This document shows, piece by piece, positions 36,489 to 43,952 of a stretch of 64,000 nt of DNA. The stretch lies in NCBI RefSeq assembly GCF_028993555.1, contig NZ_CP118610.1, forward strand, positions 372,001-436,000, written 5' to 3'. The DNA comes from Ensifer adhaerens (GTDB lineage Bacteria; Pseudomonadota; Alphaproteobacteria; Rhizobiales; Rhizobiaceae). Within the stretch, counting starts at the first letter, position 1. Each line of letters opens with the position of its first letter. The position numbers and the translations under genes are program-made. The notes below the pieces were generated by a model, which did not search any database, had not been told where the DNA came from, and was given only the letters and a program-made list of their open reading frames with translations.

Positions 36489-37286
36489 CTAGCGCCGAGC
36501 CGAACGGGCGTGTTCGTCGAAGAACAGCGCCTGGCTGATCAGCGCCTTCACCATGTCCGGATTGAACGGCTTGGTGACGAGGAAGGCCGGTTCCGGTCTT
36601 TTGCCGGTGAGCAGGCGTTCAGGGAAGGCAGTGATGAAGATCACCGGTACCGTTGCCTGAGTGAGGATTTCGTTGACGGCGTCGATACCCGAGCTGCCAT
36701 CGGCGAGCTGGATGTCGGCAAGCACCATCTTCGGCGATGTCTTGCGGTAGAGGGCCAGCGCCTCCGTGTGGGTGCGGGCGATGCCGGTGACCCTATGGCC
36801 GAGGCTTGTCACCATGTCTTCGATGTCGAGCGCGATCAGCGGCTCGTCCTCGATGATCAGCACGTCGGTCGCGACCTGACGCGAGATGTCTTCCGAGGCA
36901 ATCGTCAAAAGCTTCGAGAACTCGCCCTGGCTCAGACCCATGATCTCCGCCGCATCGGCGATCGAGAAACCTTCGACCGAGACGAGCAGGAAGGCTTGGC
37001 GCGGGGCAGGCGCGATCAGCGAGAGGTTGGCGGCCGCCTGTTGTTCCCAGGCAAAGGGCGAGGCGTTTTCCGTTCGATCGATCGAAATCTTCTCGAACTG
37101 CGAGCAGAATAGCTTGTAGAGGCCGATTCGATCGTTCGGCATATCCGGGAAGAGGCTGATGTCTTCGATAAGGGCCTCGAGAACGGCGGCCACATATCCG
37201 TCACCTGCGGCCTGCGAACCGGTGACGGCGCGGGCGTAGCGGCGCAGGAAGGGCAGGTGTGGCGCGATCCGGGTCGAAAGTGACAT
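36489..37286 (-). CDS. PhyR-type anti-anti-sigma response regulator (RsiB-like)
   Basis: 265 aa from the ATG at 37286 (AAGGAAG upstream). Residues 1-135 are sigma-factor-like, with a sigma4-type helix-turn-helix (FSIADAAEIMGLSQGEFSKLL). Residues 141-258 are a receiver with DVLIIEDEPL, phospho-acceptor Asp191 (VLADIQLADG), Thr219 and a Lys at VTKPF. In this family the phosphorylated protein binds NepR through its sigma-like part and frees the EcfG sigma factor. A NepR-like gene is divergent 178 bp away. No ecfG/rpoE2 gene is in the window, so this is likely the second, sigma-less pair (compare RsiB2/RsiA2 of S. meliloti). Confidence 0.88.
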   Translation of the reverse strand: MSLSTRIAPHLPFLRRYARAVTGSQAAGDGYVAAVLEALIEDISLFPDMPNDRIGLYKLFCSQFEKISIDRTENASPFAWEQQAAANLSLIAPAPRQAFLLVSVEGFSIADAAEIMGLSQGEFSKLLTIASEDISRQVATDVLIIEDEPLIALDIEDMVTSLGHRVTGIARTHTEALALYRKTSPKMVLADIQLADGSSGIDAVNEILTQATVPVIFITAFPERLLTGKRPEPAFLVTKPFNPDMVKALISQALFFDEHARSARR

Positions 37287-37463
37287 CAACGACTTCCTTA
37301 GGTGCAATACGTTTCGTTTGTTTTCTGAGGATAGGGGAGATCCGGCGGAATACGTGAATGGTTTTGAACACGTTTTTCGGCCTAGAGCAAATTCGGCAAA
37401 CTCGCGAGACGGTCTTCTGTGCGAGTGGGTGGAAAACAACGGGAAGACCGCAAGCGGCGGTAG

Positions 37464-37676
37464 ATGCAGAACATGGACGACGGGACCGAAAGACCGGAAG
37501 AGCAGGGCAATGGACTGGGGACGGGCGCAGAAAGTTCGGAGGCCCGCGGGCTGATCGGCGTCAGCTTGAAGGCGCTTTACCAAGCGCTGGAACAGGAGCC
37601 GATTCCTGACCTCTTCATCGATCTTCTTGAAAGGTTGGAAAAAGCGGAAACGACGGCGGCTGAGCGGGCGCCCTGA
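37464..37676 (+). CDS. NepR-like anti-sigma factor (RsiA-like)
   Basis: 70 aa with an acidic, disordered N-terminus, then the NepR core IGVSLKALYQALEQEPIPDL followed by FIDLLERLEKAE, which gives the two helices that clamp the EcfG sigma factor and PhyR. A second ATG at 37473 is possible. Divergent from the PhyR-like gene. The divergent gap has no exact GGAAC-N16/17-CGTT promoter. It converges on the glycine-zipper lipoprotein gene, with a large hairpin between them. Confidence 0.85.
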   Translation: MQNMDDGTERPEEQGNGLGTGAESSEARGLIGVSLKALYQALEQEPIPDLFIDLLERLEKAETTAAERAP

Positions 37677-37692
37677 GCCTGGCCCGCCTTAA

Positions 37693-37724
37693 CGGGAGAA
37701 ACGGGCCTTGGCCCGTTTCTCCGT
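37693..37724. terminator. Bidirectional hairpin between nepR-like and lipoprotein genes
   Basis: GGAGAAACGGGCC (37695-37707) pairs with GGCCCGTTTCTCC (37710-37722). The ends of two convergent genes flank it. It lacks a long T-run, so its terminator strength is uncertain. Confidence 0.65.
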
Positions 37725-37736
37725 TGCTCATGCCGA

Positions 37737-37985
37737 TCAGCAGGCGGCCTCATAGCGGCGGCCGTAGCGGTCGCGATAGATGCAGCGGCCGGGCTCGTTG
37801 GCATTGCCGATGAGCGCGCCGGCGACACCGCCGATCGCTGCGCCTACGGCTGCACCCCGAACGTTGTTCGTTGCAGCGCCGCCGATGATGGCGCCACCGG
37901 TCGCGCCGATTGCCGCACCCTTTTCGGTTTGCGTGCAGGCGGCCAGCGGGAGAATGAGGCTTGCTACGATCAGTATCTTCTTCAT
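37737..37985 (-). CDS. Glycine-zipper outer-membrane lipoprotein (82 aa)
   Basis: 82 aa. A lipoprotein signal peptide with lipobox LAAC (MKKILIVASLILPLAAC) is followed by a glycine-zipper region (GAAIGATGGAIIGGAATNNVRGAAVGAAIGG, about residues 23-58) and a short basic tail ending YRDRYGRRYEAAC. Such proteins are small envelope lipoproteins, often stress-induced. AGGAACGCGTC precedes the ATG. No clear EcfG promoter was found upstream. Confidence 0.8.
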   Translation of the reverse strand: MKKILIVASLILPLAACTQTEKGAAIGATGGAIIGGAATNNVRGAAVGAAIGGVAGALIGNANEPGRCIYRDRYGRRYEAAC

Positions 37986-38442
37986 GACGCGTTCCTATTC
38001 GAAGGTTTCTCTGTTGGACATAGAATCGGTTACGGGAAATTGATTTGTCGGGACTGATGACGAACAGAATGACGACAATGAGGCATCTGTCGCACCCGGC
38101 GCCGCGTCATTGGCCAGCTTTGGCTTGCTCGCAACGGGCGAGCTTCGTGTGGTGTTTCCTTGCCTCCCAGCATCTCCTCCATCGCTCGGCCGCAGTCCGC
38201 AGCACTTGTTATCGTTGCGAAAACGACGGCTGCGGCGTTTTGTTCCATTCCGCCGGCCGGGCATGGCATCTCTCGCCGGCAGTGACGGTTGCCAGAGCGA
38301 CGTTCATCCGCAGCTGCAGCACGAGACCTGGGTGCAGCGAACGCGTTGCGCCTGCAAAGGTTCCAATAAAAATTTGATCTCCGCCGGGGAACAGGAGGGC
38401 AGGCGTCCCCGTTTGCCGTTCTCAAGTTTGACGTTGGGGAGC
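37986..38442. other. Intergenic region with no convincing gene
   Basis: 457 bp between the lipoprotein and the small Cys-containing protein. Open frames exist on both strands but lack ribosome-binding sites and recognisable sequence. The only clear element is the EcfG-type promoter at 38388-38413. Confidence 0.45.
38388..38413 (+). promoter_or_regulatory. EcfG/RpoE2-type stress promoter (P1)
   Basis: GGAAC (38388-38392), 17-bp spacer, CGTT (38410-38413), exact consensus. It drives the Cys-containing protein at 38443 and probably csbD at 38821. Confidence 0.8.
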
Positions 38443-38772
38443 ATGCCCATGGAACATATCGCTACCATCATGGTCCTGGTTGGCTGCATGCAGGCCACGG
38501 ACGCCTGCCGCGAGGTGCCGGCACCGACCGAGGCGTTCGAAACCGTAGACGAGTGCCGCGAACTGCTTTCGCCAGCGATCGAGGCGACCGCCGGCGCCTT
38601 TAAGCACGCCTATGGCGCCTGTGCCGAGGTCGACCCGGCCCTGTTTGTCGAGGACGCGACCATCGAATGGCACGTTACTTCTCCGGGCCGCTTGCAGGTC
38701 AAGGTAGAGGTCGATGACGGCAGCTACGCCGTCGCCGCGCGCGATGACAGGAATGCGAAGACCCGCAACTGA
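38443..38772 (+). CDS. Small Cys-containing, probably exported hypothetical protein
   Basis: 109 aa from the ATG at 38443 (or 107 aa from 38449), behind TTGGGGA. The N-terminus MPMEHIATIMVLVGCMQATD is weakly hydrophobic and could be a short signal. The body carries four more Cys (DACREV, DECREL, YGACAEVD), which suggests disulphides. No family recognised. It starts 30 nt after an exact EcfG-type -10 element, so its start and regulation are well supported even though its role is unknown. csbD follows 48 bp later. Confidence 0.65.
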   Translation: MPMEHIATIMVLVGCMQATDACREVPAPTEAFETVDECRELLSPAIEATAGAFKHAYGACAEVDPALFVEDATIEWHVTSPGRLQVKVEVDDGSYAVAARDDRNAKTRN

Positions 38773-38820
38773 GTCTATTGGCCACCCGTGTGGCCGCCCC
38801 ACCAACCGAAAGGCAAAGCA

Positions 38821-39018
38821 ATGAATTGGGATATCGTCGAAGGCAAATGGCATGAAGTGAAGGGCAAGATCCAGGCGCAATGGGGCAAGCTCACCAACGA
38901 CGACCTCGACGTGATCGATGGTCGCCGGCAGGAGCTTGCTGGACGTATTCAGGCCCGCTATGGCGTCGCACGCGACGAGGCCGAACGTCAGATCGACGAG
39001 TGGATGTCACGGCGCTAG
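38821..39018 (+). CDS. CsbD-family stress-response protein
   Basis: 65 aa. The full CsbD pattern is present: [36 protein letters not shown], and the C-terminal [15 protein letters not shown]. CsbD-like proteins are small, hydrophilic, general-stress-induced proteins of uncertain mechanism. It probably shares the EcfG-type promoter at 38388 with the upstream gene. Followed by a bidirectional terminator. Confidence 0.88.
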   Translation: MNWDIVEGKWHEVKGKIQAQWGKLTNDDLDVIDGRRQELAGRIQARYGVARDEAERQIDEWMSRR

Positions 39019-39098
39019 AGAGGCTTTGATCCGACACGACAGCAACAACCAGCGCTGCGCGAAGTAGCGGATGGAATGAAGACAGATCCTGAAACAAG

Positions 39099-39131
39099 AA
39101 AAGCCGCCCGGCTCTGGCCGCGGCGGCTTTT
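39099..39131. terminator. Bidirectional terminator after csbD
   Basis: AAAAGCCGCC (39099-39108) pairs with GGCGGCTTTT (39122-39131) around a 13-nt loop. A-run and T-run on opposite arms make it work in both directions between the convergent csbD and 39154 genes. Confidence 0.88.
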
Positions 39132-39153
39132 CAGTTGTCTTGCAGAAATTCGG

Positions 39154-39351
39154 CTATTTCTTACGTGCCATACGTTCGCGCCGGCGAAGTTCTTCGAGAA
39201 GATGTTCAAATTTCGTACTCTGATCTTCGCTGCTATTGGCGTAGAGATCGCGCATCGTCTTACCAATGTGAAGATTACCAGCCTGGAGATCTTTTCTCTC
39301 CCGACCCGCTTCAACCGCCACTTTCCAGATATGTGCTGTCGGCATTTTCAT
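39154..39351 (-). CDS. Small hypothetical protein under a stress promoter (65 aa)
   Basis: 65 aa, ATG at 39351 with AGGG upstream. Hydrophilic, helical and basic at the C-terminus (FEHLLEELRRRERMARKK). No recognised family. The case for a real gene is positional: an exact EcfG-type promoter on the same strand ends 28 nt before the ATG, and a terminator lies just past its stop. Its base composition is less GC-rich than its neighbours, so it may be a recent or fast-evolving gene. Confidence 0.6.
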   Translation of the reverse strand: MKMPTAHIWKVAVEAGRERKDLQAGNLHIGKTMRDLYANSSEDQSTKFEHLLEELRRRERMARKK

Positions 39352-39379
39352 TTCGACCCTGCATATTCCATGGAGGAGG

Positions 39380-39404
39380 AACGTCAGAGTATCTCGAAGG
39401 TTCC
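39380..39404 (-). promoter_or_regulatory. EcfG/RpoE2-type stress promoter (P3)
   Basis: On the minus strand GGAAC (39404-39400), 16-bp spacer, CGTT (39383-39380), exact consensus, aimed at the 65-aa gene at 39351. The site is nearly palindromic: the plus strand also has GGAAC (39378-39382), N16, GGTT. Confidence 0.75.
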
Positions 39405-39519
39405 GGGCATTTCCGGTACGGCGCGTCTCGATTTGGGACTCTTTCGTCTATCATGGTAAATGATCGGTTAATCTCTGTGCAGATCAAGATTTTCGTGAAG
39501 CTCGTTTCATAAGATGTTT

Positions 39520-39544
39520 GGAACAAAACCATAGTTCCGGCGTT
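39520..39544 (+). promoter_or_regulatory. EcfG/RpoE2-type stress promoter (P2)
   Basis: GGAAC (39520-39524), 16-bp spacer, CGTT (39541-39544), exact consensus, 34 nt before the DUF1328 start codon at 39578. Confidence 0.8.
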
Positions 39545-39577
39545 TGCATTGCAGTAATCCTGGCAAGGAGAATTGCT

Positions 39578-39742
39578 ATGCTATACTATGCGCTTGTCTT
39601 CCTCGTTGTGGCGATCATAGCGGGCGTACTTGGATTCGGTGGCATCGCGGGCACCTCCGCGGGTATCGCGCAGATCCTTTTCTTCCTCTTCCTCGTCTTC
39701 CTGGTTATTTCGCTGGTGGCGGGTCTGGTGCGTCGAGGTTGA
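39578..39742 (+). CDS. DUF1328 small membrane protein (54 aa)
   Basis: 54 aa from the ATG at 39578 (AAGGAG upstream). Two membrane helices with the DUF1328 pattern [20 protein letters not shown] and [19 protein letters not shown], ending in a short basic tail. These proteins are widespread, stress-associated and of unknown function. It is driven by an exact EcfG-type promoter. The UPF0114 gene follows 153 bp later. Confidence 0.85.
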   Translation: MLYYALVFLVVAIIAGVLGFGGIAGTSAGIAQILFFLFLVFLVISLVAGLVRRG

Positions 39743-39895
39743 CGGGAGCGGTCGCAAACGCAAGTGGATCGGACATGGGCGGCGGCAACGTCGCCCTTGC
39801 TGCATCTGCACGGCGGCGCGTCTTGCTTGCCCTTGCGGGCCCGCTTGGCTATTGATGCCGGAACCGCAGCTTTTGCCTTGGGGATACCGAACATC

Positions 39896-40399
39896 ATGAA
39901 ATCGCTGGAACTGCTCGTCGAGCGGATCATCCTCTCCAGCCGCTGGCTTCTCGTCATTTTCTATCTCGGTCTTGTCGCGGCACTTGCGCTCTACGGCGTC
40001 TCCTTCGTCTACAAATTCCTGAAAATCGCCGACATGGTCTTTGTCTATGACGATGCCCAGATGATCCTGGCGATGCTCGGACTGATCGACGCGGCCCTGG
40101 TTGCGAGCCTGATCGTCATGGTGATGATTTCCGGCTACGAGAATTTCGTCAGCCGCTTCGACGAGGGCGATGCCGAGGTGTCGTTCCTCGGCAAGCTCGA
40201 TGCCGGCAGCCTGAAGATCAAGGTTGCCTCTTCGATCGTGGCGATCTCTTCGATACATCTGCTGCAGATCTTCCTGAACACGCAGCAATATTCGAGCGAA
40301 CAGTTGATGTGGGCGACGATCATGCATCTTGCCTTCGTCGTCTCAGCCGTGCTGCTCGGCTATCTCGAACAGATCATGAATGCGCTGAAGAAGAAGTGA
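39896..40399 (+). CDS. UPF0114/YqhA-family inner-membrane protein
   Basis: 167 aa with about four membrane segments. Family features are ERIILSSRWLLVIFYLGLV at the N-terminus, MVMISGYENFVSRF in the middle and a KIKVASSIVAISSIHLLQIF block. The function of YqhA-like proteins is unknown. It may share the stress promoter of the DUF1328 gene or have its own; no exact EcfG site lies directly upstream. Confidence 0.83.
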   Translation: MKSLELLVERIILSSRWLLVIFYLGLVAALALYGVSFVYKFLKIADMVFVYDDAQMILAMLGLIDAALVASLIVMVMISGYENFVSRFDEGDAEVSFLGKLDAGSLKIKVASSIVAISSIHLLQIFLNTQQYSSEQLMWATIMHLAFVVSAVLLGYLEQIMNALKKK

Positions 40400-40463
40400 C
40401 GTTGGCGCCGTGGCTTGAGGCGAAGCCGCGGCTTGTCTTGATCGGAAAACGGGGCAGCCGCAA

Positions 40464-41717
40464 ATGAAGACTGACGTAGTGGTTCTTGGCGCCGGCATCG
40501 TCGGCATCTCCACCGCCATCCATCTGGCGCGGCGCGGCAAGTCTGTGGTGCTGCTCGACCGTCGTGGTGCCGGCGAAGAAACCTCTTACGGCAATGCGGG
40601 CCTGATCCAGCGCGAAGGCGTGTTCCCCTATGGCTTCCCGCACGACTTCGGCGCGCTCTTCCGTTCCGCGCTGAACAACACCATCGACGCCCACTACCAT
40701 TTCCGCGCCCTGCCGGGCCTGGTGCCGTTCCTGGCGCGCTATTGGTGGCATTCGGGCTTTACCCAGCACCAGCGCATCGCCCATCTCTATGCGCCGCTGA
40801 TCGAGCATTCGATCGGCGAACACCAGGATCTGATCGAGGCGTCAGGTGCCGGCGAACTCATCCGTAAAGACGGCTGGATGAAGGTGTTCCGCACCGAGAA
40901 ACAGCGGGATGCCGCCTACAAGGAAGCGGAAAAGCTTTCGGCCGGCTTCGGCGTCAATCACCAGAAGCTCTCGACGAGCGAGTTGAAGACGATTGAACCG
41001 TCCATCAGGGCCGACCTCGTCGGCGGCCTGCGCTGGAGCGACCCCTGGTCGATCCGCGACCCGCACAGCCTCAACAAGGCCTATCTCGCCTATTTTCAAT
41101 CGCTCGGCGGACGCTTGGTGTCTGGCGACGCAGCCACGACCGAACATGTGCTCGAAGGCCCCGGCTGGCGCATTGCGACGCCGGAGGGCCCGCTCGAGAC
41201 CCGCGAAGTTGTCGTGGCGCTCGGTCCCTGGGCCGACACGGTTACCCGCAAGCTCGGCTATCATTTCCCGCTCGCAGTCAAGCGCGGCTACCACATGCAC
41301 TATGGCATGCAGGACGGCGCACAACTCAACAACTGGGTGCTCGACGCCGAGCGGGGCTATTTCCTGGCACCGATGCTGCGCGGTGTGCGGCTCACGACCG
41401 GCGCCGAATTTGCCTGGCGCGACGCGCCGAAGACGCCCGTGCAATTGACGCGCGCCGAACGGGTGGCGCGCGAGTTCTTCCCGCTTGCCGAACGCCGCGA
41501 CGAAGAGCCGTGGATGGGGGCGCGCCCCTGCACGCCGGACATGATGCCCGTGATCGGCAAGGCGCCGCGCCACGAGGGCTTGTGGTTTGCCTTCGGCCAT
41601 GCGCATCACGGCATGACGCTTGGGCCCGTGACCGGCCGGGCACTGGCGGAAGCGATGACCGGAGAAAAGACGGTCATCGATATCGCGCCCTACCGGCCGG
41701 AACGTTTCCTGGCTTAG
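40464..41717 (+). CDS. FAD-dependent D-amino-acid dehydrogenase-like oxidoreductase (DadA type)
   Basis: 417 aa. N-terminal dinucleotide-binding motif VVVLGAGIVGISTAIHLARRG, then the family's SYGNAGLI block, and C-terminal GHAHHGMTLGPVTGRALAE. This is the DAO/DadA family, which oxidises D-amino acids or related amines with FAD and passes electrons to the respiratory chain. The substrate is not predictable. It is not linked to an alanine racemase gene as the classical dadAX operon is. Confidence 0.82.
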   Translation: MKTDVVVLGAGIVGISTAIHLARRGKSVVLLDRRGAGEETSYGNAGLIQREGVFPYGFPHDFGALFRSALNNTIDAHYHFRALPGLVPFLARYWWHSGFTQHQRIAHLYAPLIEHSIGEHQDLIEASGAGELIRKDGWMKVFRTEKQRDAAYKEAEKLSAGFGVNHQKLSTSELKTIEPSIRADLVGGLRWSDPWSIRDPHSLNKAYLAYFQSLGGRLVSGDAATTEHVLEGPGWRIATPEGPLETREVVVALGPWADTVTRKLGYHFPLAVKRGYHMHYGMQDGAQLNNWVLDAERGYFLAPMLRGVRLTTGAEFAWRDAPKTPVQLTRAERVAREFFPLAERRDEEPWMGARPCTPDMMPVIGKAPRHEGLWFAFGHAHHGMTLGPVTGRALAEAMTGEKTVIDIAPYRPERFLA

Positions 41718-41793
41718 CGGTCCCTGCTTCGCAGCAGTCTCAGACGAACTGGGCCGAAGCAATGCTTCCGGCCTTGTTCATGTCTGGAGCGGT

Positions 41794-42534
41794 TCAGGCG
41801 TTGGTGCCGCCATCGATGGTGAATTCGGCGCCGGTGACACTGCGCCCGTCGGGGCCTGCGAGCCAGGCGACGACGCCTGCCACATCGCTTGCCTCGTTGA
41901 AGCGGGGGATGGCCATCAGCCCGCGCTGGGGGCCGGCGTGATCGCCATCGGCAGGGTTCATGTCCGTATCCGTCGAGCCGGGATGGACGACGTTGACTGT
42001 AATCCCTCTCGGTCCAAGGTCGCGCGCCACCGCCTTGGTAAATCCGATAAGTGCGCTCTTGCTTAGCACATAGAGGCTCATGCCTGGCCAGGGAACGCGG
42101 GCGGCTAGGTTGCTGCCGATCGAGATGACGCGTCCGCCCTCGGGCATATGGGCGGCTGCAGCGCGCGTTGCGAGAAACACCGCCTTCACATTGACGTCGA
42201 TGGTCCGGTCGAAATCCTCCGCCGTTACCTCCGTCACCGTTCCGGCATCAAACACGCCGGCATTGTTGACGAGGATGTCGATGCGGCCGTGTTTCTCGGC
42301 AACGGCGCCGACAGCGGCCTCGACCGCGGCCGGATCGCGGTTGTCCGCCTGGATTGCCAGCGCGCTGCCGCCACCCTTGATGATCTCAGCCACCAGTGCC
42401 TCGGCCTTCGCCTTGGACTGGCTGTAGGTCACAGCGACAGTTGCGCCTTCCGCCGCCAGCCGCCTTGCGATCGCCGCGCCGATGCCGCGGCTGCCGCCAG
42501 TTACCAGGGCCACCTTGTTTTTCAAACTCGTCAC
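41794..42534 (-). CDS. SDR-family NAD(P)-dependent oxidoreductase
   Basis: 246 aa from a GTG at 42534 with GGAG 6 nt upstream (an ATG at 42546 is the alternative). Classical short-chain dehydrogenase: TGGSRGIG cofactor motif, ILVNNAG, active-site Ser (SIGSN) and Tyr-x3-Lys (YVLSK), and the C-terminal VTGAEFTIDGG. Likely a 3-ketoacyl-type reductase acting on an unknown carbonyl. It is divergent from a TetR repressor, with two copies of one palindromic operator in the gap, so it is probably induced by the repressor's ligand. Confidence 0.85.
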   Translation of the reverse strand: MTSLKNKVALVTGGSRGIGAAIARRLAAEGATVAVTYSQSKAKAEALVAEIIKGGGSALAIQADNRDPAAVEAAVGAVAEKHGRIDILVNNAGVFDAGTVTEVTAEDFDRTIDVNVKAVFLATRAAAAHMPEGGRVISIGSNLAARVPWPGMSLYVLSKSALIGFTKAVARDLGPRGITVNVVHPGSTDTDMNPADGDHAGPQRGLMAIPRFNEASDVAGVVAWLAGPDGRSVTGAEFTIDGGTNA

Positions 42535-42549
42535 TGGTTTCTCCATATT

Positions 42550-42565
42550 TGTAGTGATCGATACA
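42550..42565. promoter_or_regulatory. TetR-type operator, copy 1
   Basis: TGTAGTGATCGATACA, one mismatch from palindromic, 16 nt upstream of the SDR start codon. The same element recurs at 42607-42622, 57 bp away centre to centre. Confidence 0.7.
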
Positions 42566-42606
42566 TATATGGAGAGACGACTTGCCATCCTCTGTCAAGC
42601 GATTTA

Positions 42607-42622
42607 TGTATTGATCGATACA
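42607..42622. promoter_or_regulatory. TetR-type operator, copy 2
   Basis: TGTATTGATCGATACA, near-perfect palindrome, 18 nt before the tetR start codon. It suggests autorepression and joint control of the divergent SDR gene. Confidence 0.7.
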
Positions 42623-42639
42623 GAAAGGAATTGACCCTG

Positions 42640-43260
42640 ATGTCGAGCCGCGGCCGGCCACGCAATTTTTCCCGAGAGCAGGCGCTCGCCAGCGCCATGC
42701 AGCTCTTCTGGGACAAGGGCTACGACAACACGTCGCTTACCGATCTGACCCAGGCGATGGGGCTGAAACCGCCGAGCCTCTACGCCGCCTTCGGCAGTAA
42801 GGCGCAGCTCTTCATCGAGGCGGTCGATCTCTATGGCCGGACGGACGGCGCCGGCATCTGGGATGAGTTGGAAACGGCCCCGACCGCCAAGGCGGCGGTC
42901 CATGACCTGCTGCGACGGACAGCCGACAATTTCACCCGCAGCGGCGAGCCGCGCGGCTGCATGGTCGTGCTTTCGGCGCCGCAGATGGCGGGAGGAGACG
43001 CGGAGGTCTGTGATGCGCTGAAGCTGCGCCGGCTTGAGAAGCAGGTCGCACTGGAGCGTCGGTTCGAGCGCAGCGTTGCGGACGGCGACTTGCCGGAAGG
43101 CACCCCGTGCGCGGCGATTGCGGCCTATGTTGCCTCGCTCCAGCATGGAATGTCGATCGAAGCTCGCGACGGCGCGACGCGAGAAACCTTGCTGGCGATC
43201 GCCGACTGCGCCGCCGCAGGCTGGGATGCCATGGTCGCGGCGTCGCTCAAGCCGATTTGA
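42640..43260 (+). CDS. TetR/AcrR-family transcriptional repressor
   Basis: 206 aa from the ATG at 42640 (AAGGAA upstream). The N-terminal helix-turn-helix is GRPRNFSREQALASAMQLFWDKGYDNTSLTDLTQAMG followed by LKPPSLYAAFGSK, typical of the AefR/ComR-like TetR subgroup. The ligand-binding domain (about 70-200) contains Cys in RGCMV and DAEVCD. It probably represses the divergent SDR gene through the duplicated operator. Confidence 0.86.
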   Translation: MSSRGRPRNFSREQALASAMQLFWDKGYDNTSLTDLTQAMGLKPPSLYAAFGSKAQLFIEAVDLYGRTDGAGIWDELETAPTAKAAVHDLLRRTADNFTRSGEPRGCMVVLSAPQMAGGDAEVCDALKLRRLEKQVALERRFERSVADGDLPEGTPCAAIAAYVASLQHGMSIEARDGATRETLLAIADCAAAGWDAMVAASLKPI

Positions 43261-43337
43261 GGGCTGCCGGATCCCTGGCTGCCCATTTCCATGAAATGGC
43301 CGGAGAGAGCCCTCCAGCCATCGGTGTCGGTCAGCCG

Positions 43338-43793
43338 TCATTGTGCCGGCTGCGTCATGCTGGGCGTCGTGCCCGGCGTAGAGTTCGGGGTCGAGCCCTG
43401 CGTTTCGGGTGCTTGCTGCGGCGTTGCTTCGGGTGCCGGCTGGGTCGCCGTTCCGCTAGAAGGTGCCGTGCTGTTATCGGCCGGAGGCGTCGTCTGGCCC
43501 GCCGTGCCCGGTGTTGCGGTACCGGGTGCCGTCGCGTCCGGCGTCGACTGGCCCGTTGCCGGCTGGTCGGTTGTCGGCGGCGGCGCTGCCGTATTGGCCG
43601 TATCACGGCTCAGCTCAGCCGGTAGCCAGGCGATCAGTGCCAACACCAGACCGGCGAGCAGGATGATGATGATCGGCCAGTTGCTGCGCCCAGAACGGGC
43701 CGGAGGCACATCGCTCATCTGCGCCTGCGGCATAGGCTGCCCTGTCACCGGGTCGATCACCGGCTTGTCCTTGAACTCTTCGTGCTGGTTCAT
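43338..43793 (-). CDS. Pro/Thr-rich single-pass membrane protein, stress-promoter controlled
   Basis: 151 aa from the ATG at 43793 (AAAGG 9 nt upstream). A hydrophilic cytoplasmic N-terminus (about 1-38) precedes one membrane helix (WPIIIILLAGLVLALIAWLP), then a low-complexity Pro/Thr/Ala tail (about 65-151) expected in the periplasm. The open frame extends to 43958 but crosses an EcfG-type promoter at 43928-43952, which excludes the longer starts. Function unknown. The tail resembles cell-wall-spanning or disordered linker sequences. Confidence 0.68.
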   Translation of the reverse strand: MNQHEEFKDKPVIDPVTGQPMPQAQMSDVPPARSGRSNWPIIIILLAGLVLALIAWLPAELSRDTANTAAPPPTTDQPATGQSTPDATAPGTATPGTAGQTTPPADNSTAPSSGTATQPAPEATPQQAPETQGSTPNSTPGTTPSMTQPAQ

Positions 43794-43927
43794 TGCGTTC
43801 ATCCTTTTCTTGGCGTCCTCCTGGCCTCGGGCGACTGCGCCTGAACCTTCCCGGGCAGTCGTAGGCAGCGGATTTCGCGCCGTCGCGAAGCGACAAGGGC
43901 GCCCGGAGGGCGCGTGGCATAACCATA

Positions 43928-43952
43928 AACGCGTGAAAATTTGCAATGTTCC
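43928..43952 (-). promoter_or_regulatory. EcfG/RpoE2-type stress promoter (P4)
   Basis: On the minus strand GGAAC (43952-43948), 16-bp spacer, CGTT (43931-43928), exact consensus. It faces the Pro/Thr-rich membrane protein gene, leaving a leader of about 130 nt. Confidence 0.72.

Noticed and set aside
37345..37371. Possible EcfG promoter in front of the NepR-like gene (GGAAT...CGTT)
   Set aside because: The -35 is GGAAT instead of GGAAC and the spacer is 19 bp, outside the 16-17 bp rule.
38030..38425. Minus-strand frames in the gap after the lipoprotein gene
   Set aside because: No ribosome-binding site and no plausible protein sequence. They overlap the EcfG promoter on the other strand.
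39378..39402. Plus-strand EcfG-like promoter (GGAAC-N16-GGTT)
   Set aside because: The -10 deviates from CGTT, and an exact promoter for the downstream DUF1328 gene already exists at 39520. Noted only as the mirror of the minus-strand site.
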